Positions 53,097 through 62,424 of a stretch of DNA of 64,000 nucleotides are shown one piece after another (the first letter of the stretch is position 1; every line of letters starts with the position of its first letter). Both the position numbers and the translations under genes were made by a program. Source of the DNA: an uncultured Spartobacteria bacterium (GTDB taxonomy: Bacteria; Verrucomicrobiota; Verrucomicrobiia; Chthoniobacterales; Chthoniobacteraceae); the NCBI GenBank assembly GCA_903882875.1, contig CAIRYQ010000006.1, forward strand, positions 1 through 64,000, read 5' to 3'. The notes below the pieces were generated by a model. That model had not been told where the DNA came from. It saw only the letters and a list, made by a program, of their open reading frames with translations, and ran no database searches.

Positions 53097-54419
53097 ATGG
53101 CGCTCCTGCTCTACCGCCTGTTTTTTCCGGTCGCGTTTCTTTTCGCGCTGCCGTTCTACGCGCTGCGCCTCGTGCGCCGCGAACGCGGGCGCGCCTCGCA
53201 GGAAAAGCCGCCCGGCTACGGCGTCGGCCTCGGCCAGCGATTCGGGCGGTATTCGGAGGAAATCCGCGCACGTCTCGCGGAGCGGCCCGCGCCGGTGTGG
53301 ATCTGTTCGATCAGCGTCGGCGAGACGCTCGTCGCGCTGAAAATCGCGCGCGCAATCCGCGCACGCGATCCGCAGGCGCGAGTCGTCCTCTCCGTCACCA
53401 CAAGCACCGGCTACGAGCTGCTGCTGCGCGAGTCGGCCGCGCTGGGCTGGCTCTTGCCGCTCTACAATCCGGTTGATTTTTCTTTTGCCGCGCGCGCCGC
53501 CATCGCCGCGATCCGGCCGCGTGTGCTCGTGCTCACCGAGGGCGGCATCTGGCCGAACCTGCTCTGCGCCGCGCGCGCCGCGGGCATCCGCATCGTCCTC
53601 GCCGCCGCGCGCCTCTCGCCGCGCAGCGAACGGCGCTGGCGGCGATTTGGAAAAATCGTGCGCAGCGTGTGGGGGCTCTTCGATCTCGTGTGCGTGCCGG
53701 AGGCGGCGGATGTTGCGCGTTTCGAGGGCATCGGTGTCGCGCGGGATCGCATCCGGCACACGGGCGGTGTGAAATTTGACAACGCTGCGAAGGACGCGCC
53801 GTCACGCGAGGCCGAGTTCCGCGCGCTCGCGCAGCCGCTGGGATTTTCCGGGCCGATCATCGTCGGTGGCAGCACATGGGCGCCGGAGGAGCAGGCGCTC
53901 GCCGAGGTGCTGAAAAATTTGCGCACTGAATTTCCAGCTCTGCGCCTCATCCTCGTCCCGCGCCACGTCGAGCGCGCCGCCGCGATTGCGGATGAACTGA
54001 CGCGCGCCGGCCTGCGCGTCGCGCTGCGCAGCAAACTCCCGCACACCGGCGAGGCCGACGTGCTGCTCGTGGACACGACCGGCGAACTCCGCGACTGGTA
54101 CGCGCTCGCCACGGTCGTCTTCGTCGGCAAGAGTCTGCCCGGCATCGCCGAGATCGGCGGACAAAATGCGGGCGAACCCGCCGCGCTCGGCCTGCCCGTG
54201 ATCTTCGGCCCGCACATGGAAAACTTCGCGCCGCTCGTCGCGCACCTTTTGAATGACAACGCAGCCGTGCAGATCGCCGAGGCCGCGGATCTGGCATCCG
54301 CGCTGCGCTCGCTGCTCGCCGATGCGGAGAAGCGCGCTGCGATCGGCACCCGCGCGCGCGCGGCGCTCGTGCCGCATCAGGGAGCGACCGCACGCACTGC
54401 GGAGTGCATCGGGGAGTGA
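53097..54419 (+). CDS. waaA: 3-deoxy-D-manno-octulosonic acid (Kdo) transferase
   Basis: A 440-residue GT30 protein. An N-terminal membrane anchor (LLLYRLFFPVAFLFALPFYA) precedes the catalytic acid/base region WICSISVGETLVALKIARAI, LTEGGIWPNLL, GGVKFDNAAKD, GSTWAPEEQALAEVLKNL, LVPRHVERAAAI, VDTTGELRDWYALATVVFVG and IGGQNAGEPAALGLPVIFGP with HMENF. It adds Kdo to lipid A, so the cell makes LPS. Two motifs differ from E. coli (GSTHEGEE becomes GSTWAPEE; ETELWPN becomes TEGGIWPN). Confidence 0.92.
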   Translation: MALLLYRLFFPVAFLFALPFYALRLVRRERGRASQEKPPGYGVGLGQRFGRYSEEIRARLAERPAPVWICSISVGETLVALKIARAIRARDPQARVVLSVTTSTGYELLLRESAALGWLLPLYNPVDFSFAARAAIAAIRPRVLVLTEGGIWPNLLCAARAAGIRIVLAAARLSPRSERRWRRFGKIVRSVWGLFDLVCVPEAADVARFEGIGVARDRIRHTGGVKFDNAAKDAPSREAEFRALAQPLGFSGPIIVGGSTWAPEEQALAEVLKNLRTEFPALRLILVPRHVERAAAIADELTRAGLRVALRSKLPHTGEADVLLVDTTGELRDWYALATVVFVGKSLPGIAEIGGQNAGEPAALGLPVIFGPHMENFAPLVAHLLNDNAAVQIAEAADLASALRSLLADAEKRAAIGTRARAALVPHQGATARTAECIGE

Positions 54420-54434
54420 TGCCGGAAAACGAAA

Positions 54435-54462
54435 AATGCCGGGGCTTTCCAGCCCCGGCATT
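54435..54462. terminator. Bidirectional hairpin terminator between waaA and the lipoprotein gene
   Basis: AATGCCGGGGCT (54435-54446) and AGCCCCGGCATT (54451-54462) make a perfect 12-bp stem with a TTCC loop between convergent genes. On the minus strand it is followed by TTTTCGTTTTC, making a good intrinsic terminator for the lipoprotein gene. Confidence 0.85.
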
Positions 54463-54503
54463 CGTCGTGTGAGCCGTGTGTGAGCGCCGTTCGGGCGCCG
54501 GGT

Positions 54504-56750
54504 TTATTTGATGTCCTCGAGCTTGAGGTAGATGCCGTTGTGGGTCTCGCTGCCTTCGCTGGAGACGCGCCATTCGATGGACTGGATGGAGCGGAAGAGG
54601 CGGATGACGTCGCCGACGATCGCCCGGGTCTGCGCGCCATCGCTGCGGGTGAACGGGCCGTGCGGATCCTTTTCCGCGAGCTTCACCCATGCGTCGGCGA
54701 AATCGCAGAGCGCGGGGAGCTGGATGCGGCCCTCGGCTCCGAGCGGTGCGCCGGAGGCGGGGGAGCTCGATGCGATTTCCTTTGAGAAGCTCGGCGAGGT
54801 GCTGAGGATCCAGCGGTCCTTCGAGATGGCGATGTGCGGCAGGAAATCCTCCGTGGGGAGCGGCAGCTCGATGTAGTGGATTTCCAAGTCGCCGTCCTTT
54901 TTCAGCACGGGATCGGGAATTGCGCCTGCGGGCGCGAGGGCGGCGAGCTGCTTGGTGACTTTCTCAAAGCCTTTCCACGCTTCGCTCACGCCGGCGCGAT
55001 CCTTCAGTTCGGCGACCAGCGCGAACCGCGGGATTTTGCCATCGGCAATTTCGGCGGGAATCATCGGGAGCTTGGGCAGCGTGCCGTTGAGGTCGAGGAT
55101 GAATGCGGATTCCTCGCCGAGGGCCTTGCCGAGTTTGCGTGCGGAATTCCACACATCTTTCACCATCGGGACGGCGAGACTTTCCACCATCGTGGCTTGG
55201 GCGCGCTCTTCCTCGGGGACCATCGTCTTGCCGAATTTCTCGTACCAGCCCCAGAGGATTGCCGCGCCGTCCTCGACGAGGTCAGCGAGCTTGCCCTTGT
55301 TTGCGGGGTTGCTGCGCCCGCCTGCGAAAAGGAAGACGGTTTTCGTGAGGAGCGATGAGAAGCCGAGCGGCTTGGAAGTGTCGAACTGCGTCTGCCGTGC
55401 GCCGCCGAATGCCTCGCCGCGGATGCCGGAGTCCCAGTAGCCGATGCCGACGAGCGGGTCGAATTTCGTGTTCACGAGCGCCTGCACCTTGCCCTCGAAT
55501 TTCTTCACGTCGGCCTGCATCGCGGCGATGTGCTCGGGCTTGAGCAGGGTGGCGAGTTCGTCGGAGAGCTTCTTGAATTTGTCGGCAAATTCGATCTTGC
55601 CGTTCAGTTTTTCCAAGAGCGCGGTCCCGGCGTAGGAGATGCCGATCGGCTTCTTGTCGGCAAACTGCGAGGCGCGGCGTGCGACTGCGGCGATGGCGAG
55701 CGCACTGTCGGCGGGGCTGCCCGCGAATTTCACGTGCGCGTGATCGGTGCCGAAGGAAATGACGAGGTAGTCGCCGACCCAGCCCCACGCGATTTCGATC
55801 CGCTTTTTCTTCAGCGACTCGACGGCCTGTTTGGCCTTGGCCTCGTCGCCGAGCAATTCGGCGAGCTGGCCGCGGATCATTTCCTCCTGGAGGGCCACGA
55901 CGAGCTTCTCCGCGTTCACGGTGACGTTCTGAAATTCGTATTTGTCCGCGACTGAGAATTTGCCGATCTCCACGCCGGGCGGGAGCTTCGCGCCGAGCTG
56001 AGCGAGGACCATTCCGAATCCGCCGTCAATGTCTGCCTTCGCATTGATCGCCTTGGCGGCGATGAGCACCGGCGGGAAGTCGCACTTGAGGAGCGCCGGA
56101 ATGAGTTCGGGCGCCGCGTCGCGGAAGACTTTTTTCGAGTCCGGCGGCTGTCCTCCGCTCATCGCGGTCATGAACGCCTGCTGAATCTGGATGCCCTGGA
56201 ATTCGCCGATGAGATCCACCCACGGCACGAATTTTTCCCCGAAGCCCGCGGGCTGCGCAAAGGCGATCTCATTGCCGAGGAGCGCCTCGACGATGTCCTT
56301 GCCCTTCGCGGCCACGGGCGAATTCCACTGTTCGAGCAGCTCCTTGATTTTCGGATCGTCCTTCAGTCCGGGCAGGTTCAGCAGCGTCTTCGCCCAGTTG
56401 CTTTCACTGAGCTTCACCCACAGTTCGTGCAGGCGGAAGTGAGTGGAAAATGCCTCCACGTCCTTCGGCAGCACCGCGGCGAAACCGTATGCGGCGCTGA
56501 TCGCGGAGACATCTGCGGACGGCTGCGAGCCCTCGGAGATCGTGGTCTTGGTCGTCAGCGTCGCTTCGGGCGTCTTCGCGGGCTCGGCGGGCTTGCCTGC
56601 GTCGGTCGTCTTCGCCGGCGCGGGTGTCGCGGAGGTGCCGGTGTCAGGCTTCGCGGGTGGATTCGATGTTTGGTCGGGTTTCTTGTCACACGCGACAAAG
56701 GATGTGGCGATGGCGAGTGCGAGCAGTGCGTGGATTGGACGGCGTTTCAT
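54504..56750 (-). CDS. Large predicted lipoprotein of unknown function
   Basis: A 748-residue protein whose signal peptide ends in a lipobox-like FVAC (IATSFVACDKKPDQ; Cys21). A Pro/Thr/Ala-rich stretch to about 75 is followed by a long globular region (VSAISAAYGFAAVLPKDVEA, DFPPVLIAAKAINAKADIDG, GDYLVISFGTDHAHVKFAGS, PRFALVAELKDRAGVSEAWK). Repeated hydrophobic beta segments recall DUF3352-type proteins, but I cannot assign a family. Likely anchored in a membrane and facing the periplasm or outside. Single gene with its own terminator. Confidence 0.78.
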   Translation of the reverse strand: MKRRPIHALLALAIATSFVACDKKPDQTSNPPAKPDTGTSATPAPAKTTDAGKPAEPAKTPEATLTTKTTISEGSQPSADVSAISAAYGFAAVLPKDVEAFSTHFRLHELWVKLSESNWAKTLLNLPGLKDDPKIKELLEQWNSPVAAKGKDIVEALLGNEIAFAQPAGFGEKFVPWVDLIGEFQGIQIQQAFMTAMSGGQPPDSKKVFRDAAPELIPALLKCDFPPVLIAAKAINAKADIDGGFGMVLAQLGAKLPPGVEIGKFSVADKYEFQNVTVNAEKLVVALQEEMIRGQLAELLGDEAKAKQAVESLKKKRIEIAWGWVGDYLVISFGTDHAHVKFAGSPADSALAIAAVARRASQFADKKPIGISYAGTALLEKLNGKIEFADKFKKLSDELATLLKPEHIAAMQADVKKFEGKVQALVNTKFDPLVGIGYWDSGIRGEAFGGARQTQFDTSKPLGFSSLLTKTVFLFAGGRSNPANKGKLADLVEDGAAILWGWYEKFGKTMVPEEERAQATMVESLAVPMVKDVWNSARKLGKALGEESAFILDLNGTLPKLPMIPAEIADGKIPRFALVAELKDRAGVSEAWKGFEKVTKQLAALAPAGAIPDPVLKKDGDLEIHYIELPLPTEDFLPHIAISKDRWILSTSPSFSKEIASSSPASGAPLGAEGRIQLPALCDFADAWVKLAEKDPHGPFTRSDGAQTRAIVGDVIRLFRSIQSIEWRVSSEGSETHNGIYLKLEDIK

Positions 56751-56987
56751 GGCTGTGTGGTTCCTTGTTTTGGTAAAAAATGAGCGCGGAAGGGACGCGC
56801 CGGGAGCGGTTCTTATGCCGCGCGCGCCTCGACTTGCACGAAAAAAAACAGGCCGGACTTTTTGCCCGTGGCGGAATCCTGCGGGGAAAATGGTGCGCTC
56901 ACGGCGGGCACAGACGCGGCGTGTGCGGCGGAGGTTTCAGAATCTTCGCTTGCCGGAACGCGTCCAATGCCGTTCCACTTCCGGGTC

Positions 56988-57956
56988 ATGATCGTCACAA
57001 CTGCACAGCTATACAGGGTCGCTTACGGCAAGTTCGCGATAGGGGCTTACAACATCAACAACGCCGAGCAGACCATGGGGCTGTTCCGGGGGTGCATCGA
57101 GAGCCAGGCTCCGTTCATCATCCAGATCTCCAAGGGCGCGCGGAAATATACGGACAAGCGGATGCTCGAGGCGATCATCCGCAGCGCCGGGGAAATTTTT
57201 CCGGATGCGATTTTCGCGGTGCATCTCGATCACGGCGACGAGGAGACGTGCTACGATTGCATTGACTCCGGCTTCTACAGCTCGGTGATGATTGATGCGT
57301 CGCACGATCCGTTCGAGAAGAACATCGAGATCACCAAGCGCGTCTGCGACCGCGCGCATGCGAAGGGCATCAGCGTCGAGGCGGAACTCGGCATGCTCGG
57401 CGGTGTCGAGGAAGACATCGTGGTCGAGGAAGGCAACGAGTGCCTCACGAATCCCGACGAGGCGCTGGAGTTCATCCAGAAGACCGGCTGCGACGCGCTC
57501 GCCGCGGCCATCGGCACGAGCCACGGCGCATACAAATTCAAGGGCCAGCAGTCGCTGCACTTCGACGTGATCGAAAAGATCGCCGCGATCCTGAAAGCTG
57601 CGGGACATGCGCCCGTGCCAATCGTCATGCACGGTTCGTCGTCCGTGCCGAAGGAGGAAGTCGCGCGCATCAACGCCGCCGGCGGCAAGCTCGATCCGAG
57701 CGCGTGCGGCGTGAATGAAAACGAATACCTGCCCGCCGCGAAGCTCGGTGTGACGAAGGTGAACATTGACACCGACGGACGCCTCGTGTGGACGCGCGTG
57801 CACCGCGAATACTTCCGCGACAAGCCCGGCGATTTCGATTTCCGCCCGCCGGGAATCATCTTCCAAAACGAATACGCCAAGTTCATCGCCGGACGTAACA
57901 AGCTCCTCGGCAGTGCGGGCACGATTCCCGAAATCAGAAAATCCCTCGGCCTGTGA
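56988..57956 (+). CDS. fba: Class II fructose-bisphosphate aldolase
   Basis: A 322-residue zinc aldolase: GKFAIGAYNINNAEQTMGLF, the zinc-binding FAVHLDHGDEETCYDCIDSG, SVMIDASHDPFEKNIEIT, VEAELGMLGGVEEDI, AIGTSHGAYKFKGQ, IVMHGSSSVPKEEVARINAA and GVTKVNIDTDGRLVWTRVHR. It splits fructose-1,6-bisphosphate in glycolysis and runs in reverse in gluconeogenesis. The frame is open upstream of ATG 56988 but unconserved there. The next gene starts with GTG overlapping its stop (GTGA). Confidence 0.95.
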   Translation: MIVTTAQLYRVAYGKFAIGAYNINNAEQTMGLFRGCIESQAPFIIQISKGARKYTDKRMLEAIIRSAGEIFPDAIFAVHLDHGDEETCYDCIDSGFYSSVMIDASHDPFEKNIEITKRVCDRAHAKGISVEAELGMLGGVEEDIVVEEGNECLTNPDEALEFIQKTGCDALAAAIGTSHGAYKFKGQQSLHFDVIEKIAAILKAAGHAPVPIVMHGSSSVPKEEVARINAAGGKLDPSACGVNENEYLPAAKLGVTKVNIDTDGRLVWTRVHREYFRDKPGDFDFRPPGIIFQNEYAKFIAGRNKLLGSAGTIPEIRKSLGL

Positions 57957-58318
57957 AAACCGCATCCCCCGTGTGCCGCGGCCTCGCGCTGTGCGCAGCC
58001 ATCGCTCTCATCGCGTCCGCCTTTTTGCAAAGCGCCCGTTCGGCCGACACGCCGCGCATTGACGCGCTCCACGTCGCAAAGGTCGCCACCGACTACCTCG
58101 CGACCCAAGGCAGGAACGCGCCGCACATCGTTTCCATCTCGCTTGAGTCCGACGCACTCTTTGGCGGCAAGAATTCGTGGATCGTCCGCTTTTCCCACGC
58201 ACTGCTCACCGACGGCAACCGCGAGATCGGGATGCGCGTGAGGCTCGACGGCTCCGTCTCTTACCTCACCGAAGACAAGCCCGGCACGAAAAAGCGCAAT
58301 TTCCCGCTGAAGTCGTAG
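57953..58318 (+). CDS. Small exported protein of unknown function
   Basis: A 121-residue protein starting at GTG 57953, which overlaps the fba stop. The signal peptide (KTASPVCRGLALCAAIALIA) is followed by a PepSY-like beta/alpha segment (ALHVAKVATDYLATQGRNAP, WIVRFSHALLTDGNREIGMR, VRLDGSVSYLTED). The family link is weak. Translational coupling to fba and close spacing to the rhodanese-like gene indicate an operon. Confidence 0.65.
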   Translation: MKTASPVCRGLALCAAIALIASAFLQSARSADTPRIDALHVAKVATDYLATQGRNAPHIVSISLESDALFGGKNSWIVRFSHALLTDGNREIGMRVRLDGSVSYLTEDKPGTKKRNFPLKS

Positions 58319-58321
58319 GTG

Positions 58322-58888
58322 ATGAAAAAAGCCGGATCCGGCCAGCGTTTCACGCCGTTCGGGATCATGGTGCTGGTCCTGCTCGCGGTCACCGGCATCG
58401 CGCTTTGGCTCGCATACCTGCCGTGGCGATGGGAGCAGACGAAAAGCGATTTCCGCAAACGGTTCCCCGGCGTGCGGCGCATTGATGCCGACGGCACCGA
58501 GAGCCTGCGGACTTGGTATGCGAGAAAGGATGGCGCGAAGCCCGTGGTGATTGATGTGCGCACGCAGGCCGAGTACGACTACAGCCACCTGCCCGGCGCA
58601 AAGCACATGGCGCTCGCGGACACGCCCGTGTCGCTCGGCATCCCCGAAGACACGAACGAATCGCTCGTGCTCTACGACGCCGGCGGCGCGGACGCGTTCC
58701 CCGTCGCCGAGAGCCTGATGAAGCGCGGCTACGCCCGCGTGCAGGTGCTCGAGGGCGGCATCTACGAATGGGCCAACCGCGGCCTTCCGCTCGCCGGCCC
58801 GAAGGGGCCCGTGTCGCGCGTGCTGCCGGGCAAATCGCTCTTCGCCCCGCTGCTCAAGCGCCGCGCCACGGCGTCCGCCGCACCGTAG
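58322..58888 (+). CDS. Membrane-anchored rhodanese-like protein lacking the active-site cysteine
   Basis: A 188-residue protein. One N-terminal helix (FGIMVLVLLAVTGIALWLAY) anchors a rhodanese domain: KPVVIDVRTQAEYDYSHLPG, AKHMALADTP and ESLVLYDAGGADAFPVAESL, then GYARVQVLEGGIYEWANRGL. The loop that normally reads YC-x-G-R has Asp in place of the catalytic Cys (LYDAGGADA), so sulfur transfer is not expected; a binding role is likelier. ATG at 58322 follows the previous stop by a few bases. Confidence 0.8.
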   Translation: MKKAGSGQRFTPFGIMVLVLLAVTGIALWLAYLPWRWEQTKSDFRKRFPGVRRIDADGTESLRTWYARKDGAKPVVIDVRTQAEYDYSHLPGAKHMALADTPVSLGIPEDTNESLVLYDAGGADAFPVAESLMKRGYARVQVLEGGIYEWANRGLPLAGPKGPVSRVLPGKSLFAPLLKRRATASAAP

Positions 58889-58891
58889 CCC

Positions 58892-59728
58892 ATGCGCTTT
58901 TTCGCCCCTGCAAAAATCAACCTCTCGCTCCGTGTCGTACGTCGGCGCGAGGACGGCTTCCATGAAATTGAGACGCTCATGGTGCCGCTCGCGATCCGCG
59001 ACACGCTGGAGATCGAGCGCGGCGGCGGCGGGCTCGAATTCACATGCAGCGACACGACGCTCCCCGCGGACGGCACGAATCTCGTCGTGCGCGCCGCGCG
59101 CGGATTTTTCGACGCGACGCGGATCACGCAAGGCGCCCGCATTTTTCTGCAAAAGGAAATCCCGCACGGCGCGGGACTCGGCGGCGGAAGCTCCGACGCC
59201 GCGACGACGCTGCTCGCGCTCGACGAGATTTTTGAATCGCGTCTGCCGCTCGCCGAACTGTCTCGCATCGCCGCGGCCATCGGCAGCGACATCCCGTTCT
59301 TCCTCGCGCGCGGCGCCGCGTGGTGCCGCGGGCGCGGCGAGATCGTCGAGCTCTGCGCGCCGCACGAATCGCCGCCGTCGCTCCCGCTGCTGATGATGAA
59401 GCCATCCTTCGGCGTACCCACGCCGTGGGCCTACCGGCGCTGGCGCGACTCGCTCGAAATCCCCGGCGTGCATTACGCGCCGCAGACGCTCGGCGGCATC
59501 ACGCTTGTGAACGATCTCGAGCGGCCCGTGTTTGAAAAATTCATCCAGCTTGCCGAGATGAAACGCTGGCTGATCGAACAGCCCGAGACCGCCGCCGCGC
59601 TCATGTCCGGCAGCGGCAGCACGATGTTCGCAGTGCTCTGCGACGAGTCGTGCGGCCCCGCGCTCGAGGGGCGGGCGCGCGCGCAGTTCGGCCCGCACAC
59701 GTGGTTCGCGCGGACGCGGACGGCGTAG
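58892..59728 (+). CDS. ispE: 4-diphosphocytidyl-2-C-methyl-D-erythritol kinase
   Basis: A 278-residue GHMP kinase of the MEP isoprenoid pathway. Substrate motif FFAPAKINLSLRVVRRREDG and FHEIETLMVPLAI, ATP-binding EIPHGAGLGGGSSDAATTLL, and the third motif ALMSGSGSTMFAVL are all present. It phosphorylates CDP-methylerythritol. It lies 3 bp after the rhodanese-like gene, so it is in the same transcription unit. Length is normal. Confidence 0.94.
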   Translation: MRFFAPAKINLSLRVVRRREDGFHEIETLMVPLAIRDTLEIERGGGGLEFTCSDTTLPADGTNLVVRAARGFFDATRITQGARIFLQKEIPHGAGLGGGSSDAATTLLALDEIFESRLPLAELSRIAAAIGSDIPFFLARGAAWCRGRGEIVELCAPHESPPSLPLLMMKPSFGVPTPWAYRRWRDSLEIPGVHYAPQTLGGITLVNDLERPVFEKFIQLAEMKRWLIEQPETAAALMSGSGSTMFAVLCDESCGPALEGRARAQFGPHTWFARTRTA

Positions 59729-59748
59729 AAATTTCCACGCTGCGCGCG

Positions 59749-60237
59749 ATGCACATCCGCCCCGCCGTCGAAGCCGACATCCCGCTGCTCCGCGATCTCG
59801 CGCAGCGCATTTGGCGGGAGTGTTACCCCGGCATCATCACGGACGAGCAGATCGAATTCATGCTTGGCTGGATGTACTCCGAGGAGGAAATCCGCCGCCA
59901 GCTCGCCGCAGGCATCCCTTGGGAAATCGCAGAGATCGAAGGCACGCCCGCCGGCTACCTCTCGTGGCAGCGCGAGGACGACGGGCGAGTGAAAATCAGC
60001 AAACTTTACGTGCTCCCGCAGCACCAGCGGCGCGGGTTTGGCAGGCAGATGGTCGAGCACATCGCCGCACACGCATGCGCGCTCGGCGCACACGCGACGT
60101 GGTTGCAGGTGAACAAACGCAATGGGCGCGCAATCGCCGCGTATCTCAAAGCCGGCTTCCACATCGAAAAGGAAGCCGTGTTCGACATCGGCGGCGGCTT
60201 CGTGATGGACGACTACCTGATGGCGCGAGCCGTGTGA
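59749..60237 (+). CDS. GNAT-family N-acetyltransferase
   Basis: A 162-residue protein: MHIRPAVEADIPLLRDLAQR at the start, WEIAEIEGTPAGYLSW in the middle, and the acetyl-CoA site VKISKLYVLPQHQRRGFGRQ (V-x3-Q-RGFG) with NKRNGRAIAAYLKAGFHIEK. Substrate unknown. ATG at 59749 lies 20 bp after the ispE stop; an open frame extends into ispE but is not conserved. Confidence 0.88.
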   Translation: MHIRPAVEADIPLLRDLAQRIWRECYPGIITDEQIEFMLGWMYSEEEIRRQLAAGIPWEIAEIEGTPAGYLSWQREDDGRVKISKLYVLPQHQRRGFGRQMVEHIAAHACALGAHATWLQVNKRNGRAIAAYLKAGFHIEKEAVFDIGGGFVMDDYLMARAV

Positions 60238-60304
60238 CGCCGCGCGCGGGAACAAATCTCTCGCGCAACTTGTGCCGCCGGGGATGCGCTGCTAAACGGT
60301 GCGG

Positions 60305-61243
60305 ATGCGAAGAGTCGGAGAATTACAGGGCGAAACTGATGCGCGCACGTTTCACGACGTGCTCGTGTCGCGCGGCATCGCGAACAACACGGAGCAGGAG
60401 GACGACGGCACATTTTCGATCTGGGTGCATGATGATGATCAGATCGCCGGGGCCGCGCGGCTCTTCGCGCTTTTCCGCACGTCGCCGGATGCGCCGGAAT
60501 TCCGTGAGGCGACTGCGCAGGCAAAGGCCATCCGTGCGCAGCTCGTGAAGTCCGAGAGCCGCCGCCGCTCGACGGTGACGGACGAGGCGCGCGTCGGTTA
60601 CGAGCGGAATTTTGCAGGCGGCGGCATGATGACGATGCTGCTCGTCGTGCTCACGATCGCGATCACCGTTTACGTGGGATTCATGCGTTCGCCGTCCGCG
60701 GATCGCGCGATGATTGACCGGCTGCACATCTCGCAGTTGCCGTTCGTCCATGTGGAGGGTGGCGGCGCGGCGCATTTCCTGCCCGAAGTCCGCGACGGCG
60801 AGGTTTGGCGGCTCATCACGCCGATTTTTCTGCACGGCGATTTCATGCACATCATTTTCAACATGATGTGGCTCGCGCAATTCGGGCGTTTCATCGAGTC
60901 GCGCTTCGGCGGGGCGAAACTTCTCGCGCTCGTATTGGCCATCGGCGTCGGGTCAAACCTCGCGCAATACGTGTGGTCGAAGAGCCCGTACTTCGGCGGC
61001 ATGTCCGGCGTGAACTACGGGCTGTTCGGCTTCCTGTGGATGAAGGGAAAATATGGACGCGATCAGAACTGGCAGATGCACCCTCAGACCGTGCAGCTCA
61101 TGCTCATGTGGATGGTGCTCTGCTTCACCGGCCTGCTCGGCCCGGTCGCCAACGGCGCACACGTCGGCGGCCTGGTGATCGGCGCACTCCTCGGCCTTGC
61201 CGCCGCGCGCCTCGTGCCGTGGCTGGAGCGCCAGTCGCGGTAG
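60305..61243 (+). CDS. glpG: Rhomboid-family intramembrane serine protease (GlpG-like)
   Basis: A 312-residue protein. The cytoplasmic N-terminal domain begins MRRVGELQGETDARTFHDVL, as in GlpG. The membrane domain has EVWRLITPIFLHGDFMHIIF with NMMWLAQFGRFIESRFG, then the catalytic Ser (about 234) in GGMSGVNYGLFGFLW and the catalytic His (about 286) in NGAHVGGLVIGALLG. It cleaves membrane proteins. ATG at 60305 matches the GlpG start; GTG at 60299 is two codons upstream. Confidence 0.92.
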   Translation: MRRVGELQGETDARTFHDVLVSRGIANNTEQEDDGTFSIWVHDDDQIAGAARLFALFRTSPDAPEFREATAQAKAIRAQLVKSESRRRSTVTDEARVGYERNFAGGGMMTMLLVVLTIAITVYVGFMRSPSADRAMIDRLHISQLPFVHVEGGGAAHFLPEVRDGEVWRLITPIFLHGDFMHIIFNMMWLAQFGRFIESRFGGAKLLALVLAIGVGSNLAQYVWSKSPYFGGMSGVNYGLFGFLWMKGKYGRDQNWQMHPQTVQLMLMWMVLCFTGLLGPVANGAHVGGLVIGALLGLAAARLVPWLERQSR

Positions 61244-61263
61244 AGGTCAATATCCGCACGGCG

Positions 61264-61291
61264 TTGACACACCGGGGCCTCGTCTTACTCT
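61264..61291 (+). promoter_or_regulatory. Candidate sigma-70 promoter of gcvT
   Basis: TTGACA at 61264-61269 and TACTCT at 61286-61291 with a 16-bp spacer. The ATG of gcvT is at 61301, so a start site about 7-10 nt after the second box would give a leaderless or nearly leaderless mRNA. Confidence 0.45.
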
Positions 61292-61300
61292 GCCCGCCCC

Positions 61301-62410
61301 ATGTCCGATCCCGCTGATTTGAAACGCACGCCACTCCACGCCGAGCATGTCCGGCTCGGCGGAAAAATGATCGGCTTCGGCGGGTGGGACATGCCGGTGC
61401 AATACACGGGAATCATGGATGAGCACCGCGCGGTGCGAACGGCACTCGGCGTCTTCGACATCTCGCACATGGGGCAGTTTTTCGCGAAGGGCACGGGCGC
61501 GGCGGCGTGGCTGAACGGCGTGCTCACAAACAACGTGAACAAGCTCGCGCCCGGCCACGGCCAATACACGCTGATGCTGAACGAGCGCGGCGGCGTGATT
61601 GACGACCTCATCATCTACCGCATCGCCGACGCCGAGTGGCTGCTCGTCGTGAACGCGGCGAAAATCGGCGAGGACTTTGCATGGCTCAGCCCGCGCGTGC
61701 CCGCGGGTGTGACTTTGGAAAACCGCAGCGACGAGTTTTTCGGCCTCGCCGTGCAAGGGCCGCGCGCGGCGGAGTGGTTCGGGAAATTCACCGGTGGGAA
61801 AACTGTGCCAGTTCGCAATGGCGTCGCGCAGATCGAAGTCGGCGGCGTCCCGCTCATCGTCTGTCGCACGGGCTACACGGGCGAGGATGGAGTGGAGCTT
61901 TTCGGCCCTGGATCGAATGCAGTCGCAGTGCTGAATGCCGTGCTCGCAGCGGGCGGGGAATTTGGAATCAAGCCCTGCGGACTCGGCGCGCGCGACACGC
62001 TGCGCATGGAGATGTGCTATCCGTTGAATGGAAACGATCTCTCGCCCGAGCGCACCCCGATCGAAGCCGGGCTCGGATTTTTTGTGGACTTGGAAAAGGG
62101 CGACTTCACCGGTCGCGCCGTGCTCGCGGAGCAAAAGGCCGCGGGCGTGAAACAGCGCCTCGCCGCCTTCAAAATGATCGGCGCGACCCCGCCGCCGCGC
62201 AGCCACTACGGGGTGTGGAAGGACGGCGCGCAGATCGGCGAGACGTGCAGCGGCGGACTTTCGCCGACGCTAGGCTGCGGCATCGGCCTCGCGTATCTGC
62301 CCGTCGAATTTGCGAAGCCGGGCACCGCGATTGAAATTGACATCCGCGGCAGGCGCTTTCCCGCGCAGGTGGAAAAGAAACCGCTTCACCGCGGCGGCAC
62401 CGCCGGTTAG
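61301..62410 (+). CDS. gcvT: Aminomethyltransferase, T-protein of glycine cleavage
   Basis: A 369-residue T-protein: [106 protein letters not shown] and the C-terminal barrel [20 protein letters not shown]. It transfers the methylene group from the lipoyl arm of GcvH to tetrahydrofolate. gcvH follows after 14 bp. GcvP is not in the window. Confidence 0.95.
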   Translation: MSDPADLKRTPLHAEHVRLGGKMIGFGGWDMPVQYTGIMDEHRAVRTALGVFDISHMGQFFAKGTGAAAWLNGVLTNNVNKLAPGHGQYTLMLNERGGVIDDLIIYRIADAEWLLVVNAAKIGEDFAWLSPRVPAGVTLENRSDEFFGLAVQGPRAAEWFGKFTGGKTVPVRNGVAQIEVGGVPLIVCRTGYTGEDGVELFGPGSNAVAVLNAVLAAGGEFGIKPCGLGARDTLRMEMCYPLNGNDLSPERTPIEAGLGFFVDLEKGDFTGRAVLAEQKAAGVKQRLAAFKMIGATPPPRSHYGVWKDGAQIGETCSGGLSPTLGCGIGLAYLPVEFAKPGTAIEIDIRGRRFPAQVEKKPLHRGGTAG

Positions 62411-62424
62411 CAACGCACGCTCTC

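Noticed and set aside
57275-59698. An 807-codon minus-strand frame
   Set aside because: It runs antisense through fba, the rhodanese-like gene and ispE, all of which have conserved motifs on plus.
61244-61300. Glycine riboswitch before gcvT
   Set aside because: The gap is only 57 bp, too short for the aptamer, and the conserved core is not visible.
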